Below are positions 1 to 9,318 of a DNA stretch of 64,000 nt, piece by piece. Made by a program: the position numbers and the translations under genes. Position 1 is the stretch's first letter, and every line of letters begins with the position of its first letter. The notes beneath the pieces were generated by a model, which saw nothing but the letters and a program-made list of their open reading frames with translations, made no database searches and was not told where the DNA came from. The DNA lies in contig JADJWF010000001.1 of assembly GCA_016716505.1 (NCBI GenBank), positions 806,001 to 870,000 of the forward strand, in the 5' to 3' direction. Source of the stretch: Verrucomicrobiota bacterium (GTDB taxonomy: Bacteria; Verrucomicrobiota; Verrucomicrobiia; Limisphaerales; J093).

Positions 1-828
1 CAAACCGCCATTGAACTCATCCATTAAGGCGATCACTCGCCGGACGGACGGGTGCTGCGCTCTCCGAAGCTCCATGAGCATGCGCTGATTCTTCGTGTCA
101 GCCAGCAATGATCGTTTGGAATAGCATCGGAAAAGGGTCTCCAGGTTGTCCGGCAAATGCAACGACACCGCGCCTCCGAGTCTCTCAGAGAGCCGGAGGA
201 ATTCAGAAAGTCCAACCGGGTCGTAGTCGGGGAGATGGAGGATCTCGACGTCTTCGTGAACGCAGGCAGCCAGCCACTCGATGAAGCGGTTCGAACTCAC
301 ACCGGCTGTCCAAATTGCCAGAGTGGGTTCAAGCGCCAAGGTTTCAAAGGAGTGGAATACTGCAAGGTTCTCGATGAGCGCGCACGCGCCGCGCAAGCGG
401 AATGGGCATTGCCGTGTAAGGCTGAAGGCGAAAAGGCCGTTTTGCAGAGTTGAGTGCGTCGTCTCCACCACGTCCCCGTTCCGCCGCAATCCTCCGTCGC
501 GTGTGCTTCTAAGGCAGACAATCTCCGGCAAGTTGCTGCGCAGGGCCTTGGCATTGCGAAACTGCGCCACTGCCCTTATTTGACTTGAGTCGGTATCAGG
601 AATTACGCCCGCCGGAAAGTGCTGCATGAACCACCGCTCGTAGCCCGTTTCGTCCGCGACGACCAGTTGCTGACCGCCGCCCGCTTTGCTCCATCGAATA
701 ACGCCTGCATCGAACAGCGCTGCAAAAGCGCGGATGAGCGACTTCGCACAAGCCGATTTGGGCAGCTTTCGCTCTCGGAGAAGACGGAGGCACAGATTCC
801 GTTGCTTTGGCTGGACACTGGTGGTCAT
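1..828 (-). CDS. jetD: JetD-like Toprim nuclease subunit of a Wadjet system (3' end outside window)
   Basis: The frame stays open from an ATG at 828 to the left edge, giving 276 residues without a stop. The start overlaps the JetC stop as ATGA. JetD proteins are topoisomerase VI-like nucleases that cleave plasmid DNA extruded by the SMC motor. The key sign is a Toprim-type acidic motif, D201-Y-D203 followed by PVG, near base 226. The JetA-B-C-D gene order supports the call. The C-terminus, including any later acidic residues, is beyond the window. The N-terminal part is weakly recognisable on its own, so the call rests mainly on the Toprim motif and position. Confidence 0.75.
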   Translation of the reverse strand, partial: MTTSVQPKQRNLCLRLLRERKLPKSACAKSLIRAFAALFDAGVIRWSKAGGGQQLVVADETGYERWFMQHFPAGVIPDTDSSQIRAVAQFRNAKALRSNLPEIVCLRSTRDGGLRRNGDVVETTHSTLQNGLFAFSLTRQCPFRLRGACALIENLAVFHSFETLALEPTLAIWTAGVSSNRFIEWLAACVHEDVEILHLPDYDPVGLSEFLRLSERLGGAVSLHLPDNLETLFRCYSKRSLLADTKNQRMLMELRRAQHPSVRRVIALMDEFNGGL

Positions 829-2510
829 GCTTCGGTGGACTGAACCTTCGGTTTCATGGAAAGCCGTTGATCTTCCGTCAGGAGAACGCGGCCCTGCTTA
901 TTCGGCTCAAGGAAATAGCAGGCGTCCACTTCCCCAATGGCGCTTGGGGCGGCTGTGATGGCGATGAAGCCGAGCTTCTTGGCCGTGTGAAGCACCGCTC
1001 GCTGGTTGGCCGGATCAAGGTCCTGACTTTCATCCAAGAAGAAGGGGATTGCCACGTCGTCCTTGTGCAAGAGGCTTTTCAAAACGAGCAAGTTGAAAAT
1101 GACTTTGATCGTGATGGTAGTTCCGTCGGACTCGACTTGGTGGAAGTCTGGGTATTTCTTGACCGTATTGTCAGCCCGAGTTACATGGACTCCAAGCACG
1201 AACAAATCCGCGATTCGCGTTACGGGGTTTCGTCCCATCTTGGCCCGCACCCGCTCGAATACCCTGTCGAGTGGAGTTGTATCGTCCATCAGATTTAGCT
1301 CACCGATGTTCGCCAGCCGCTCAATCAGAGATACCTCGTCCGACTGCCGTTCGATGGTGAGCTTCACCGACTTGAGATCGGAAACATGAATATGGGCGAG
1401 CTCCCGATTCAGCTTGTCCTTGGCGCTTTCGATGAGCCTCAGATCGTTCAGCACCTCCTGAAATCTCCCCTTCAAGGCATGAATCTGACTATTCCAACGC
1501 AATTGGAGGGCCTCTTCCCGCTTTGCCAGCGCATCAAGTTCCTGTTCCAAGTTCCGGATGGTTTCTGCCTCATCATGTCCCTTGTAGCGATCGGCGAACA
1601 CGCCAAGTCTGACGAATGCAACCTCCAGGTCGCGTGACATATCTGTCGCCCGGGTGTGCTCACGCAAATAGACTGAGACGGCGCTGTCAAAATCGTCGGG
1701 GATTTCCGCGTCAGCGCGTGGGGCAGCGTTGAATATGGCAACGCGGTTCTGGCACTGGTCGTAGCGCCGCAAAACCTCCTGATATTCCGTATCGGCAGCT
1801 TTCCGTTGAAGGTCCAACTGCGAGAGCTCCTCCCGGTGCTGTTCGCGCGCTGCGTCCAGTTCGCGAACAGCTTGTGCTGCGGCGTTGATCGCTCGCTCCA
1901 GCTTATTGAAATCATCCCGCCACTGCGATTCGCTCGCCAGATCCTTCTGGAATTGTCTGTAGGCCGCGAGCTTGTTCGACTGCTCCTCCTTCTGCGTCCT
2001 TAGTTCGTGAATGGCTTTGGCGATTTCGGCTTGGCGAGTCACCGCCTCCAACAAAGAACTGAGCCGGGCTGCTTGCTTCTTCTGCCGCTCAAGCTCCTTC
2101 TCCAGCGCCTCCACGTTTTGGAACTTTGAGAGAATATCGCTGGTCGGTCCGAGACGCACAGTCATTGACTCGTCCTGATAGACACCGTCGGTGATTCGGG
2201 AGACCAGTTGACGCAGCCGTGTGACAACGTCTTTCGAGTTCGACAGCGTGATGCCAGTGCGCCCAACCGCCAGCCCGAGTAATTCTGGGTTCAGGACGCG
2301 AAACATACGCGCGATGTCGTCGTCCGAAAAATGCTCGCGCAACGATGTGATGGCGAGCCGACTAAAGTGATGAATGGATTCAGCGGTGGCTTCAATCTCG
2401 TTCTCGGCGGCCTGAAGTTGAGCTTGAACCGATTCAGCCGTCTCGGTTGAGGCTTCCTGCTGGCGATTTAGCAGGTCGTTGACTCGTCTTTCGAGATTGT
2501 CGAGAGTCAC
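825..2510 (-). CDS. jetC: JetC-like SMC ATPase, C-terminal part (after frameshift)
   Basis: This 561-residue frame encodes a long coiled coil followed by the C-terminal half of an SMC-type ATPase head. A Walker B segment, PFFLDESQDLDP, lies near residue 500. A degenerate signature region rich in SDGTT precedes it. It belongs with the upstream frame 2507-3535, which holds the Walker A. Reading back from the GTG at 2510 in this frame, the coiled-coil sequence continues without a break (AYAGFAEQFEQ) up to an AAAA run at 2545-2548. A single extra A there would fuse both parts into one protein of about 905 residues. The GTG overlaps the upstream TGA, so translational coupling is conceivable, but a frameshift is the simpler reading. 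Confidence 0.8.
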   Translation of the reverse strand: MTLDNLERRVNDLLNRQQEASTETAESVQAQLQAAENEIEATAESIHHFSRLAITSLREHFSDDDIARMFRVLNPELLGLAVGRTGITLSNSKDVVTRLRQLVSRITDGVYQDESMTVRLGPTSDILSKFQNVEALEKELERQKKQAARLSSLLEAVTRQAEIAKAIHELRTQKEEQSNKLAAYRQFQKDLASESQWRDDFNKLERAINAAAQAVRELDAAREQHREELSQLDLQRKAADTEYQEVLRRYDQCQNRVAIFNAAPRADAEIPDDFDSAVSVYLREHTRATDMSRDLEVAFVRLGVFADRYKGHDEAETIRNLEQELDALAKREEALQLRWNSQIHALKGRFQEVLNDLRLIESAKDKLNRELAHIHVSDLKSVKLTIERQSDEVSLIERLANIGELNLMDDTTPLDRVFERVRAKMGRNPVTRIADLFVLGVHVTRADNTVKKYPDFHQVESDGTTITIKVIFNLLVLKSLLHKDDVAIPFFLDESQDLDPANQRAVLHTAKKLGFIAITAAPSAIGEVDACYFLEPNKQGRVLLTEDQRLSMKPKVQSTEA

Positions 2511-3535
2511 TTGCTCGAACTGCTCGGCGAATCCGGCGTAAGCCTTTTGTTCTTCTCCAACATCTTCAGTTGAACATCAATCGGGGATTGCCGTTGGAGG
2601 AGACCCTCTTTCTCCTTTTGCTTTTTGTCTGCCGCCTGCTTCGCGTCCTCGGCTGCCTGCCGTGCCGTGGCGATCTTCTCGGTCACATTCGCGACGCGAG
2701 CCGTGTGCTCCTCGTCGAATATCTTCTTTCGCGCCTTCAAGTCTTGCCAGCGGTAGTTCAGTCGTCCCCACAGCACCTGGCGTTCATTGAACAATTGAAT
2801 AATGGATTGGACGTCGCTCTGGTGGTTCTTGAAGAGGCTGAGTTCGTCCCGTTCACGCCGTAGTTGTTCGTAGTCGTCACCGAGGATTCGGCGGGCATCA
2901 ATGGCGACGTAATCCGTGGGCAATCCCGCCAGCATCAGCAGGCGTTCGCGCATTTGGTCTTGTGCGATGTTGGCGAGGTTCAGGAGATTCTTCAGCGTGT
3001 CGCGGAAATCCGAGTATCGTTCCCCGTCCTTCAGTGCCACGATTCCCAGGCCGTTATTCCGTTGCGCTGCGTTTGAGAGGAGAATCGCGCGATGCTCCGA
3101 GGGTTTCTTCAGGGACTGGTAGTCCCGATCAACAAGCTGGGTGTTCACGTCTGCCGGTTTCCGAACGCGGTCACGCTCATCGAAGAAGTCCTCCCGGCGA
3201 TATGGGCCAAGGTAGAAGAAGCGTTCCGGGTCAGCGCCGGATGCCTTGCTCGCCCCACGCCAGCCAATTACGACCTGCCCGCGAACCGTGCGACACTCAA
3301 ATAGCACGTAGCTATGTTCGTTGATGAAATAGTAGTCGAGGGTCTGGTCGAAGGTGTATGGCCCGAATGACATCTTTGAGCGGTCATCAATGTAGAGGAA
3401 GTGCAGCGTGTTGATGAGCGTGGATTTCCCGGCGTTGTTCCTGCCGACTATCTGAATCGCGCCATCCAGGGAAACCTCGGCGTATTCGTATTTCCCGGCG
3501 TTGATCAGAATGATTTTGGTAGGACCGTTACGCAT
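2507..3535 (-). CDS. jetC: JetC-like SMC ATPase, N-terminal part (before frameshift)
   Basis: This encodes 342 residues. The Walker A, GRNNAGKST, is at residues 31-39, followed by a globular head and the start of a coiled coil rich in Lys, Glu and Ala. I chose the ATG at 3535 because it follows a strong AGGAGG ribosome binding site and overlaps the JetB stop by 8 bases; longer starts run into JetB. In Wadjet systems JetC is the SMC-like motor that extrudes loops on circular DNA. The last ten residues (LTPDSPSSSSK) read as out-of-frame sequence, which fits a one-base loss at the AAAA run 2545-2548. If the loss is real, the ATPase head is split and the system is probably inactive. Confidence 0.85.
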   Translation of the reverse strand: MRNGPTKIILINAGKYEYAEVSLDGAIQIVGRNNAGKSTLINTLHFLYIDDRSKMSFGPYTFDQTLDYYFINEHSYVLFECRTVRGQVVIGWRGASKASGADPERFFYLGPYRREDFFDERDRVRKPADVNTQLVDRDYQSLKKPSEHRAILLSNAAQRNNGLGIVALKDGERYSDFRDTLKNLLNLANIAQDQMRERLLMLAGLPTDYVAIDARRILGDDYEQLRRERDELSLFKNHQSDVQSIIQLFNERQVLWGRLNYRWQDLKARKKIFDEEHTARVANVTEKIATARQAAEDAKQAADKKQKEKEGLLQRQSPIDVQLKMLEKNKRLTPDSPSSSSK

Positions 3536-4130
3536 GGGATTCCTCCTCACCTTCCACCGGCGTGCCAGTAATCTGAAGCGCGATTGGACTGGATTCATCT
3601 GCACTCCGCCCTGACTGTTGCGACAATTTGAGACACTTGCTCAGGAGGCGATGGAATGGCCGCAGGAATCGGAACTCGTCATCCGCAACCCACTTTGCCC
3701 AGCCTATATTCTCCAGCCGATTGATTGTGTCCCGGAGATCGGCGTAATCCATGACATTCACCTGTTCAAGCCGGGCGCGGTAGCTGTCCAACGTGGTCAG
3801 GTGCGGCAGTGTGCGGAGGGTAAACGTCTCGCCGAAGATCGTGGGTTCAACCGGAAGACCGCGCGTGTTCGCAATGTGGTCAATTAGGATGAAGGAAAAG
3901 ACCGCCATCTTGGCAAGACGGGGTGAATTCTTGTCTTCGGCGTCCGGCTCGAAATAGTAGAAGTCGTGCTCGTGCTTTCGCAGCGTGATGCCAATCCCGG
4001 CAAAAAACTGCTCGTATTCCTCGTAGTGCTCGCTGTTCAGAGCGCCGTAAAGAACATCGTCCTCCGGGGAGACGTGGTAGCCGCTTTTTAGCTTCTCGAA
4101 GATGGCTTGCAGATGTGGCGGGTGGTTCAT
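3528..4130 (-). CDS. jetB: JetB-like KITE subunit of Wadjet (MksE-like)
   Basis: This is a 200-residue protein of the size expected for JetB, the winged-helix KITE subunit that bridges the kleisin JetA and the SMC JetC. I chose the ATG at 4130 because it overlaps the JetA stop as ATGA; a longer reading frame upstream is antisense-like JetA sequence. The N-terminal half contains a DUF4194-like pattern of aromatic residues around HDFYYFEP and a long hydrophobic helix, FSFILIDHIA. Identification rests on size, order between JetA and JetC, and general family resemblance. There is no catalytic motif to check. Confidence 0.75.
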   Translation of the reverse strand: MNHPPHLQAIFEKLKSGYHVSPEDDVLYGALNSEHYEEYEQFFAGIGITLRKHEHDFYYFEPDAEDKNSPRLAKMAVFSFILIDHIANTRGLPVEPTIFGETFTLRTLPHLTTLDSYRARLEQVNVMDYADLRDTINRLENIGWAKWVADDEFRFLRPFHRLLSKCLKLSQQSGRSADESSPIALQITGTPVEGEEESHA

Positions 4131-5362
4131 TGTGGAATTGCCTCCAGCTTTACGGGATGTGCGCGAATAATGTGACGCTGGGTTTCGTATTCTCGAACCG
4201 CCGCGCCGGTGAATTCGGCTCGAAACTGCTCGTGGAAAAAGAGTGTGGAAAACCCGGCCAAAAGCTGCTCGGTATCCATCATAGGATAATGGGCCGTCAA
4301 CCAGTCGAGGATGTCGGCGACTGGCAGGTCCGTGGCGATCCCATCCGGTAGCGCATTGAGCCACTCACGCTGCTGCATGGCCGCTGGTTTGTCCGACGTG
4401 CGCGCCCGACTTACCATCGGCGGGGGCGTAGGAGGATTGTTCAAATACCTCTCCACCGCGCCGACAATCGCTTTGTCGCTGAACGCATCCTGTTGTCGAA
4501 GGCCGAAGACCGCGACCACTGCCTGCTGCATCCACTCCTCAACCGTGCCAAGGCGAAGGCGGTCAAGCGCCCACGCCGCGCCGGTGGCCAGGTTGCTGGA
4601 TCGAGCCAATGATTGATAAAGCGGTGATATTTCCTTCCCCGATTGTTCAAACACGTTGAGTGCGTGTCTTCGGGTGACCCGGACGAGGCGGAGGTTTCTT
4701 TCAGCCGCGTCCAGGGAAATTACGAATGAATTCGCAGCGGCGGCTTCCAACGCTTCCTCGACCTCGGCAAAAGTCGCCTGCATCGGGCCGTCCACCCGGA
4801 TGACATCCAGCATTGGTGCGATGTATTGCTGCATCCACCAGACGATGCGTTGATACTTCTCCAGAACCGAAACGGGCCGTTTGTCTGTCTTGTAGCGAGC
4901 AACCTCGGCCAGCACGCTGACGTGCGTCGCCGAAACATCGTCGTGCAACCGGCGGAGCGCATGCGTGGTGTCGGCGAGCGCCAATTCCGCCAAGGTTGGA
5001 TTCTCGGCAGCCAAAGCGTCGCGTAGCTTTTGGGCGAGTTGCTGAAGTCGGTTGATGTAGCTCTGGACCGTTTCGGACGAGGCGGGTTTCGCCTCCTCCA
5101 GCAAGTAGCGGAGGATGCCCCGCACCGGTTCAGCCATCAGGAAATAGCCCTCGGTCTGGTCCGCCGAAACGAGGATTCGGAGGTTCTTAAGCTGCTTGAT
5201 TACGAACGTTGGCTGTTCGTCGGAATCCAGAGCGTGATGTTGGACAATGTTGGCGATTTCGGCCTCGGATAGATCCGTTCCATTGCCGCGCTGTTCCAGT
5301 TCGCGAAGCACGCCCACGTGCTTTGCACAAAACTGAAAGAACTCTTTTGGCGGGACAATCAT
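4127..5362 (-). CDS. jetA: JetA-like kleisin subunit of Wadjet (MksF-like)
   Basis: This 411-residue, mostly helical protein begins the jetABCD set. JetA is the kleisin that links the SMC heads and binds JetB. The N-terminus looks like a winged-helix region (residues 1-75), followed by long amphipathic helices. The C-terminal third contains LPDGIATDLP and a final helical block before the overlapping jetB start. Its 5' end lies 45 bases downstream of the metallopeptidase stop, so it may be cotranscribed with the restriction genes. The call relies on gene order and size as much as on sequence. Confidence 0.75.
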   Translation of the reverse strand: MIVPPKEFFQFCAKHVGVLRELEQRGNGTDLSEAEIANIVQHHALDSDEQPTFVIKQLKNLRILVSADQTEGYFLMAEPVRGILRYLLEEAKPASSETVQSYINRLQQLAQKLRDALAAENPTLAELALADTTHALRRLHDDVSATHVSVLAEVARYKTDKRPVSVLEKYQRIVWWMQQYIAPMLDVIRVDGPMQATFAEVEEALEAAAANSFVISLDAAERNLRLVRVTRRHALNVFEQSGKEISPLYQSLARSSNLATGAAWALDRLRLGTVEEWMQQAVVAVFGLRQQDAFSDKAIVGAVERYLNNPPTPPPMVSRARTSDKPAAMQQREWLNALPDGIATDLPVADILDWLTAHYPMMDTEQLLAGFSTLFFHEQFRAEFTGAAVREYETQRHIIRAHPVKLEAIPQ

Positions 5363-5407
5363 CGTGTCGTTATTGTGGTGTGCTCTTCTGAGTCGGAAAT
5401 GGCCATT

Positions 5408-6112
5408 CTATCCGAGCGAAGTTTCCAGTTTCGCTTTGCGCCGCTTCCAGTCCGGCAGGATTCGCACCAGCAGCTTGTAGAATTCCGGGCGGTGATGATG
5501 GCAACGCAGGTGGCACAGTTCGTGGATGATCACGTAGTCAATGCAATCCACTGAGGCGGCCACGAGCGCGGGATTCAGCAGCACCCGGCCTTGCTTGCCG
5601 CAACTTCCCCAGCGGCGCGGCATCCGACGAAGTGAGAATGGGCCACTCTTGATTCCGAAGCTCTCAACGTGTTTGGCACATCGCTGAAACCGCTCCGCGA
5701 GCTTTTGCCTAGCCCGATCTGCCAGCCACGCGGCAAGCAGCCGTGTCGGTCTGTCGGTGTGGGATGTAGGGCGGGTAACGATCTCCAAACAGCCGCGTGA
5801 TAGCCGGACGGCATCCTTCTCCCCTTGCCGTATCCGCAGGCGATACTGGCGACCGAGATAGCGAATGGATTCACCGCTTCGGTGGTTTCGGCCTTCGGGC
5901 AATCCCAGCATTCGGGCAAAGTCCCGCTGCTGCTTCAGAACCCACCGCCCTCTGCGACCAACCCGTTGCCGGATTTCATCCGCATCCGCATCCAGCGGCG
6001 CAACGACCTCCACCAGCCCCGCCGGATGAACGCTGATGGCCAGGCTCTTGACCTTGCGGCGTTCCAACCTGAAAGGAATCTTCCGGCTACCGTAATGTGC
6101 TTCGCAGATCAT
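5408..6112 (-). CDS. YgjP/WLM-type M48-like metallopeptidase
   Basis: This encodes 234 residues with a zinc-protease motif HELCH (HExxH) near residue 198, followed by the histidine-rich stretch HHHRPEF that provides the further metal ligand typical of the YgjP (DUF45) family. The central RRWGSCG is also characteristic of that family. The ATG overlaps the HsdR stop as ATGA, so the two are very likely translationally coupled. Such proteases are commonly found directly after hsdR in type I restriction loci, where their role is not established. It is presumably cytoplasmic, since no signal peptide is visible. Confidence 0.9.
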   Translation of the reverse strand: MICEAHYGSRKIPFRLERRKVKSLAISVHPAGLVEVVAPLDADADEIRQRVGRRGRWVLKQQRDFARMLGLPEGRNHRSGESIRYLGRQYRLRIRQGEKDAVRLSRGCLEIVTRPTSHTDRPTRLLAAWLADRARQKLAERFQRCAKHVESFGIKSGPFSLRRMPRRWGSCGKQGRVLLNPALVAASVDCIDYVIIHELCHLRCHHHRPEFYKLLVRILPDWKRRKAKLETSLG

Positions 6113-9100
6113 TGGCGTTGGTTCGTGTCGTGGTAATGCGCTTCTGCGACGGGCAGCAATTCCTTGCCGATTTCATCGAGAGCCGAGAGCGGCAGTACAA
6201 AGCCCTTCCGCCGGGCCACGTCTAGTAGGCAATCCTCCGCCGCATTGAGCATGTGATTGCGCACATCCGAGTTGGCGGTCCAGTTCACTATCCGCGTGTG
6301 CTCCGCAACCACCTCATCAATAGCCAAACCCAATTCGATGCTATGTGCTTCGGCATCGGCCGGGAGCATGGATTCCAGCTTGGCCAAGGCCCGTCGGATG
6401 ATCCCGTAGAAGGCTCTGGCAGCGGGCAGGTGCTTTAGCGCCTCCGGCAATTCGCTCGTCCCTTGGTCGCGGACCTTCTGCATCACCTCGGTCACGCTCG
6501 CCAAGTATTGCGCATCCGAAATGCGCTTATTGCGAAAGTCCTCGATCAGGCGCTGGAGAATCCTTGAGAACCGTTCATAGAACGCAGGGTCTTCCTCCCA
6601 CTTCTCGCGAATCGTTTTTACCGTGCGACTTGCGATGGTGTCGGCGCGCGACGCTGAACCTTCGAGCTTCTCCACTTCGGCATCGAATCGCTCCTTGTCG
6701 AAGATGTTGACCAGCGGCGTAATCCTCGTGACCTCGGTTGCGCCAACATGCCGGTCAATGAGGGTCTGGATGCGTTTCTCATATTCGCTGTAATCCACCT
6801 CTTCGCTGTAACGCTGCTTCATTCGTGTCCGCAGATTGAGGAAGTATTTCAGGTCGCGGCGATACTGGTTCACCTTCGCGTTTGGAGTTTCTGCGAGAAA
6901 CCCGGCGGACGACATGGCAACCTGGAACGTGCGCGCGAACCTGCTCAAGCGGGCGTAGAACTCGTCCCGTTGCTCCTGGTCCTTCAGGCAGGCGGCGAAC
7001 TGCTCGTCGTCCCGCTTGTTCTTCACCGTGCGGAACAACTCCCACACATCAGAATAGGTGTCCGGCAGCTTTCCGACTTCATCCGCCAACGGTGTCAACG
7101 TGGCGGCAAGATCGACCGGATCGAATTGGGCGAGGGCCTCGTAATGGGTGAGCGCCTCATTCAAATCGCCCAGGATGCCGTAGTAATCAATGATGTAGCC
7201 GAAGTCCTTCCCCTCGTTCTTACGATTCACGCGGGCAATCGCCTGCAAGAGCGTGTGGTCTGTCAGCTTCTTGTCAATGTAGAGGACGGTGTTGACGGGA
7301 GCGTCGAAGCCCGTCAGGAGCTTGCTGACCACGATGATGACATGCGGATCACCGTCGCCTTTGAAGCGACTGGTGAGGCTTTCGTTGTAGCGTTCCTCCG
7401 TGCCAAACCGCGACATCATCTCGCGCCAGAATGCCTGCACGCGCGGCAATTCACTCTCGGCACACTCCTCGTAATCGTCGCGGTCATCGGGCGCGGAAAT
7501 CAGAACCTCGACCGACACTCGCACGCTGGGGTCGGTGCGTCCGATTTCCTCGATGATCTCCTTGTAGCGAAGCGCCACGTCCTTGCGCGGGGCAACAAGC
7601 TGCCCTTTCGCTCCCGTGCCGGCAAAGGTGCTCGTGAAATGCTCGCACAGATCATAGGCGACCATGAGTAATCGCTTGTCCGCCCGGTTCAGATGATCCG
7701 CCGTGGCGAACTTGCGTTTGAAGTCGGCTTTCTGCTGCTCCGTCTTGCCTCGCATCATGCGCTCGAACCAAAGGTCTAGCTGGGCCTGGTCCACGTCCTG
7801 TTCAACGTGCCGACCTTCGTAAAGAAGCGGCACGACTGCTTCGTCTCGGACTGCATGATCGAGCGTGTAGGTGTGAATGAAATCCCCGAAGACGCGGAGG
7901 TTGTTGCGCTTCTCGTCCTGCACGACGGGCGTGCCGGTGAAGCCAATAAAACAGGCGTGCGGCAGGGCCTTCCTCATCAATGCGTGAAACGAGCCGAAGT
8001 TCGTCCGGTGTCCCTCATCCACCAGCACGAAAAGGTTTTCGTCTTCGTCCAGGTGCGACGCGCCTTTCACGGCGCGCTCGAACTTGTTGATGATGGTCGT
8101 GATAACGGCCGCCTTCTTCGCTTCGATAAGTTCACGCAACTCCTTGCCATCACGGGCGCGCAACGGTTCGTAGCCGCAATACCGGAACGTGTCGCAAATC
8201 TGGCGGTCCAACTCCACGCGGTCGGTGACCAGAATCAGCCGTGGATTGCGGATGGCAGGTGATAGCGCCAACGCTTTTGCGAGCATGACCATCGTCAGCG
8301 ATTTGCCGCTACCCTGGGTGTGCCAGACCAGTCCACCGCGACGGCTTCCGTCCGGTTCGTGCTCTTGCACGCGCGCGAGCGCAGCTTTCACCGCCGCGTA
8401 TTGCTGATGCCTCGCGATCTTCTTCTGCCCGCCGTCGTAAACAACGAAGATGCGCGCCAGCTCCAGTAGCCGCTCGGGGCGGCACAGGCCGAAAACCGTG
8501 CGGTCTTGAGCGGTCACGCCCCGCTCGCGCAACTCGTTTGGGCCATCGCGCCGCCAGAACAGCTTGACCAATTCATCCACGGGCAGCGCCGTGTTGAGCA
8601 CGGTCTGAACATCGCCGTCGGCGACGGCCTCCTGCCATGCCGACCAAAACTCCGCTGGCGTTCGGGCGGTGGCGTAACGGGCGCTCTCGCCATTCAACGC
8701 GAGGACAAGTTGGGCGAACCAGTAGAGCCGGGGAATCCCGTCGTTCTTTTGATTCCGCAGATGTTGGGAGATGCCCTGATTGAGCCACTTTTTGCCGCGA
8801 GGTTTACACTCGATCACCGCGAACGGGATGCCGTTCACGAACAAGACGACATCCACACGATAGGTTTCGCGCGAGCCTGTCCGCTCCACCGCGAGCTCCT
8901 CGGTGACGTGAAAGGCGTTTTCGCCCCAGCGCTCCCAATCCACGTAGCGCAGCGTGAAGCTGCGCGTGTCACCCTCGACCGTTTGCGGGAAGCTCTTTCC
9001 CAAGGAGAGGAGGTCGTAAACCTTCTCGCTCGTCTGAATCAGCCCTTCATCCGGAAGATCCCGCAAAGTGGCGATGGCAGACTCGACCGCCTCGGCGCTG

Positions 9101-9318
9101 AACGGCTGCTCCCGGCCACGCCAGCGGACACGGTTCATCTTGGCAAGCTGTTCGCGCAGGATGGGCGTCAGCAACACCTCGGATTTGCGCCCGCCACGCA
9201 ATTGCAGCGCCTCGGTCGGCGGCAGGTAGCGGAAGCCCAGCTTCATCAGCAATTCCACCGCTGGAATCTGTGACGCCAGTTTCTCGCGCGTGTCGGGAGT
9301 GGTGGGTTCGTTGGGCAT
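6109..9318 (-). CDS. hsdR: Type I restriction enzyme R subunit (HsdR)
   Basis: This is a 1069-residue protein of normal HsdR length. The N-terminal nuclease domain has the PD-(D/E)xK pattern, with D156 and E170-C-K172 in FAVIECK. A helicase Walker A, QGSGKS, is near residue 330 and a DEGH motif II is near residue 435. Later helicase motifs include TGFDAP and QAIARVNR. HsdR translocates DNA and cleaves at a distance when the HsdM-HsdS complex meets unmethylated target sites. The start abuts the TrlF stop (TGAATG), so the array reads through. It is separated from hsdM and hsdS by the CBASS and TrlF genes, an unusual insertion. Confidence 0.97.
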   Translation of the reverse strand: MPNEPTTPDTREKLASQIPAVELLMKLGFRYLPPTEALQLRGGRKSEVLLTPILREQLAKMNRVRWRGREQPFSAEAVESAIATLRDLPDEGLIQTSEKVYDLLSLGKSFPQTVEGDTRSFTLRYVDWERWGENAFHVTEELAVERTGSRETYRVDVVLFVNGIPFAVIECKPRGKKWLNQGISQHLRNQKNDGIPRLYWFAQLVLALNGESARYATARTPAEFWSAWQEAVADGDVQTVLNTALPVDELVKLFWRRDGPNELRERGVTAQDRTVFGLCRPERLLELARIFVVYDGGQKKIARHQQYAAVKAALARVQEHEPDGSRRGGLVWHTQGSGKSLTMVMLAKALALSPAIRNPRLILVTDRVELDRQICDTFRYCGYEPLRARDGKELRELIEAKKAAVITTIINKFERAVKGASHLDEDENLFVLVDEGHRTNFGSFHALMRKALPHACFIGFTGTPVVQDEKRNNLRVFGDFIHTYTLDHAVRDEAVVPLLYEGRHVEQDVDQAQLDLWFERMMRGKTEQQKADFKRKFATADHLNRADKRLLMVAYDLCEHFTSTFAGTGAKGQLVAPRKDVALRYKEIIEEIGRTDPSVRVSVEVLISAPDDRDDYEECAESELPRVQAFWREMMSRFGTEERYNESLTSRFKGDGDPHVIIVVSKLLTGFDAPVNTVLYIDKKLTDHTLLQAIARVNRKNEGKDFGYIIDYYGILGDLNEALTHYEALAQFDPVDLAATLTPLADEVGKLPDTYSDVWELFRTVKNKRDDEQFAACLKDQEQRDEFYARLSRFARTFQVAMSSAGFLAETPNAKVNQYRRDLKYFLNLRTRMKQRYSEEVDYSEYEKRIQTLIDRHVGATEVTRITPLVNIFDKERFDAEVEKLEGSASRADTIASRTVKTIREKWEEDPAFYERFSRILQRLIEDFRNKRISDAQYLASVTEVMQKVRDQGTSELPEALKHLPAARAFYGIIRRALAKLESMLPADAEAHSIELGLAIDEVVAEHTRIVNWTANSDVRNHMLNAAEDCLLDVARRKGFVLPLSALDEIGKELLPVAEAHYHDTNQRQ

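Noticed and set aside
2541..2552. Programmed frameshifting in jetC
   Set aside because: The required -1 shift does not fit a slippery heptamer in the zero frame (AAC AAA AGG), and the A run is too short for transcriptional slippage.
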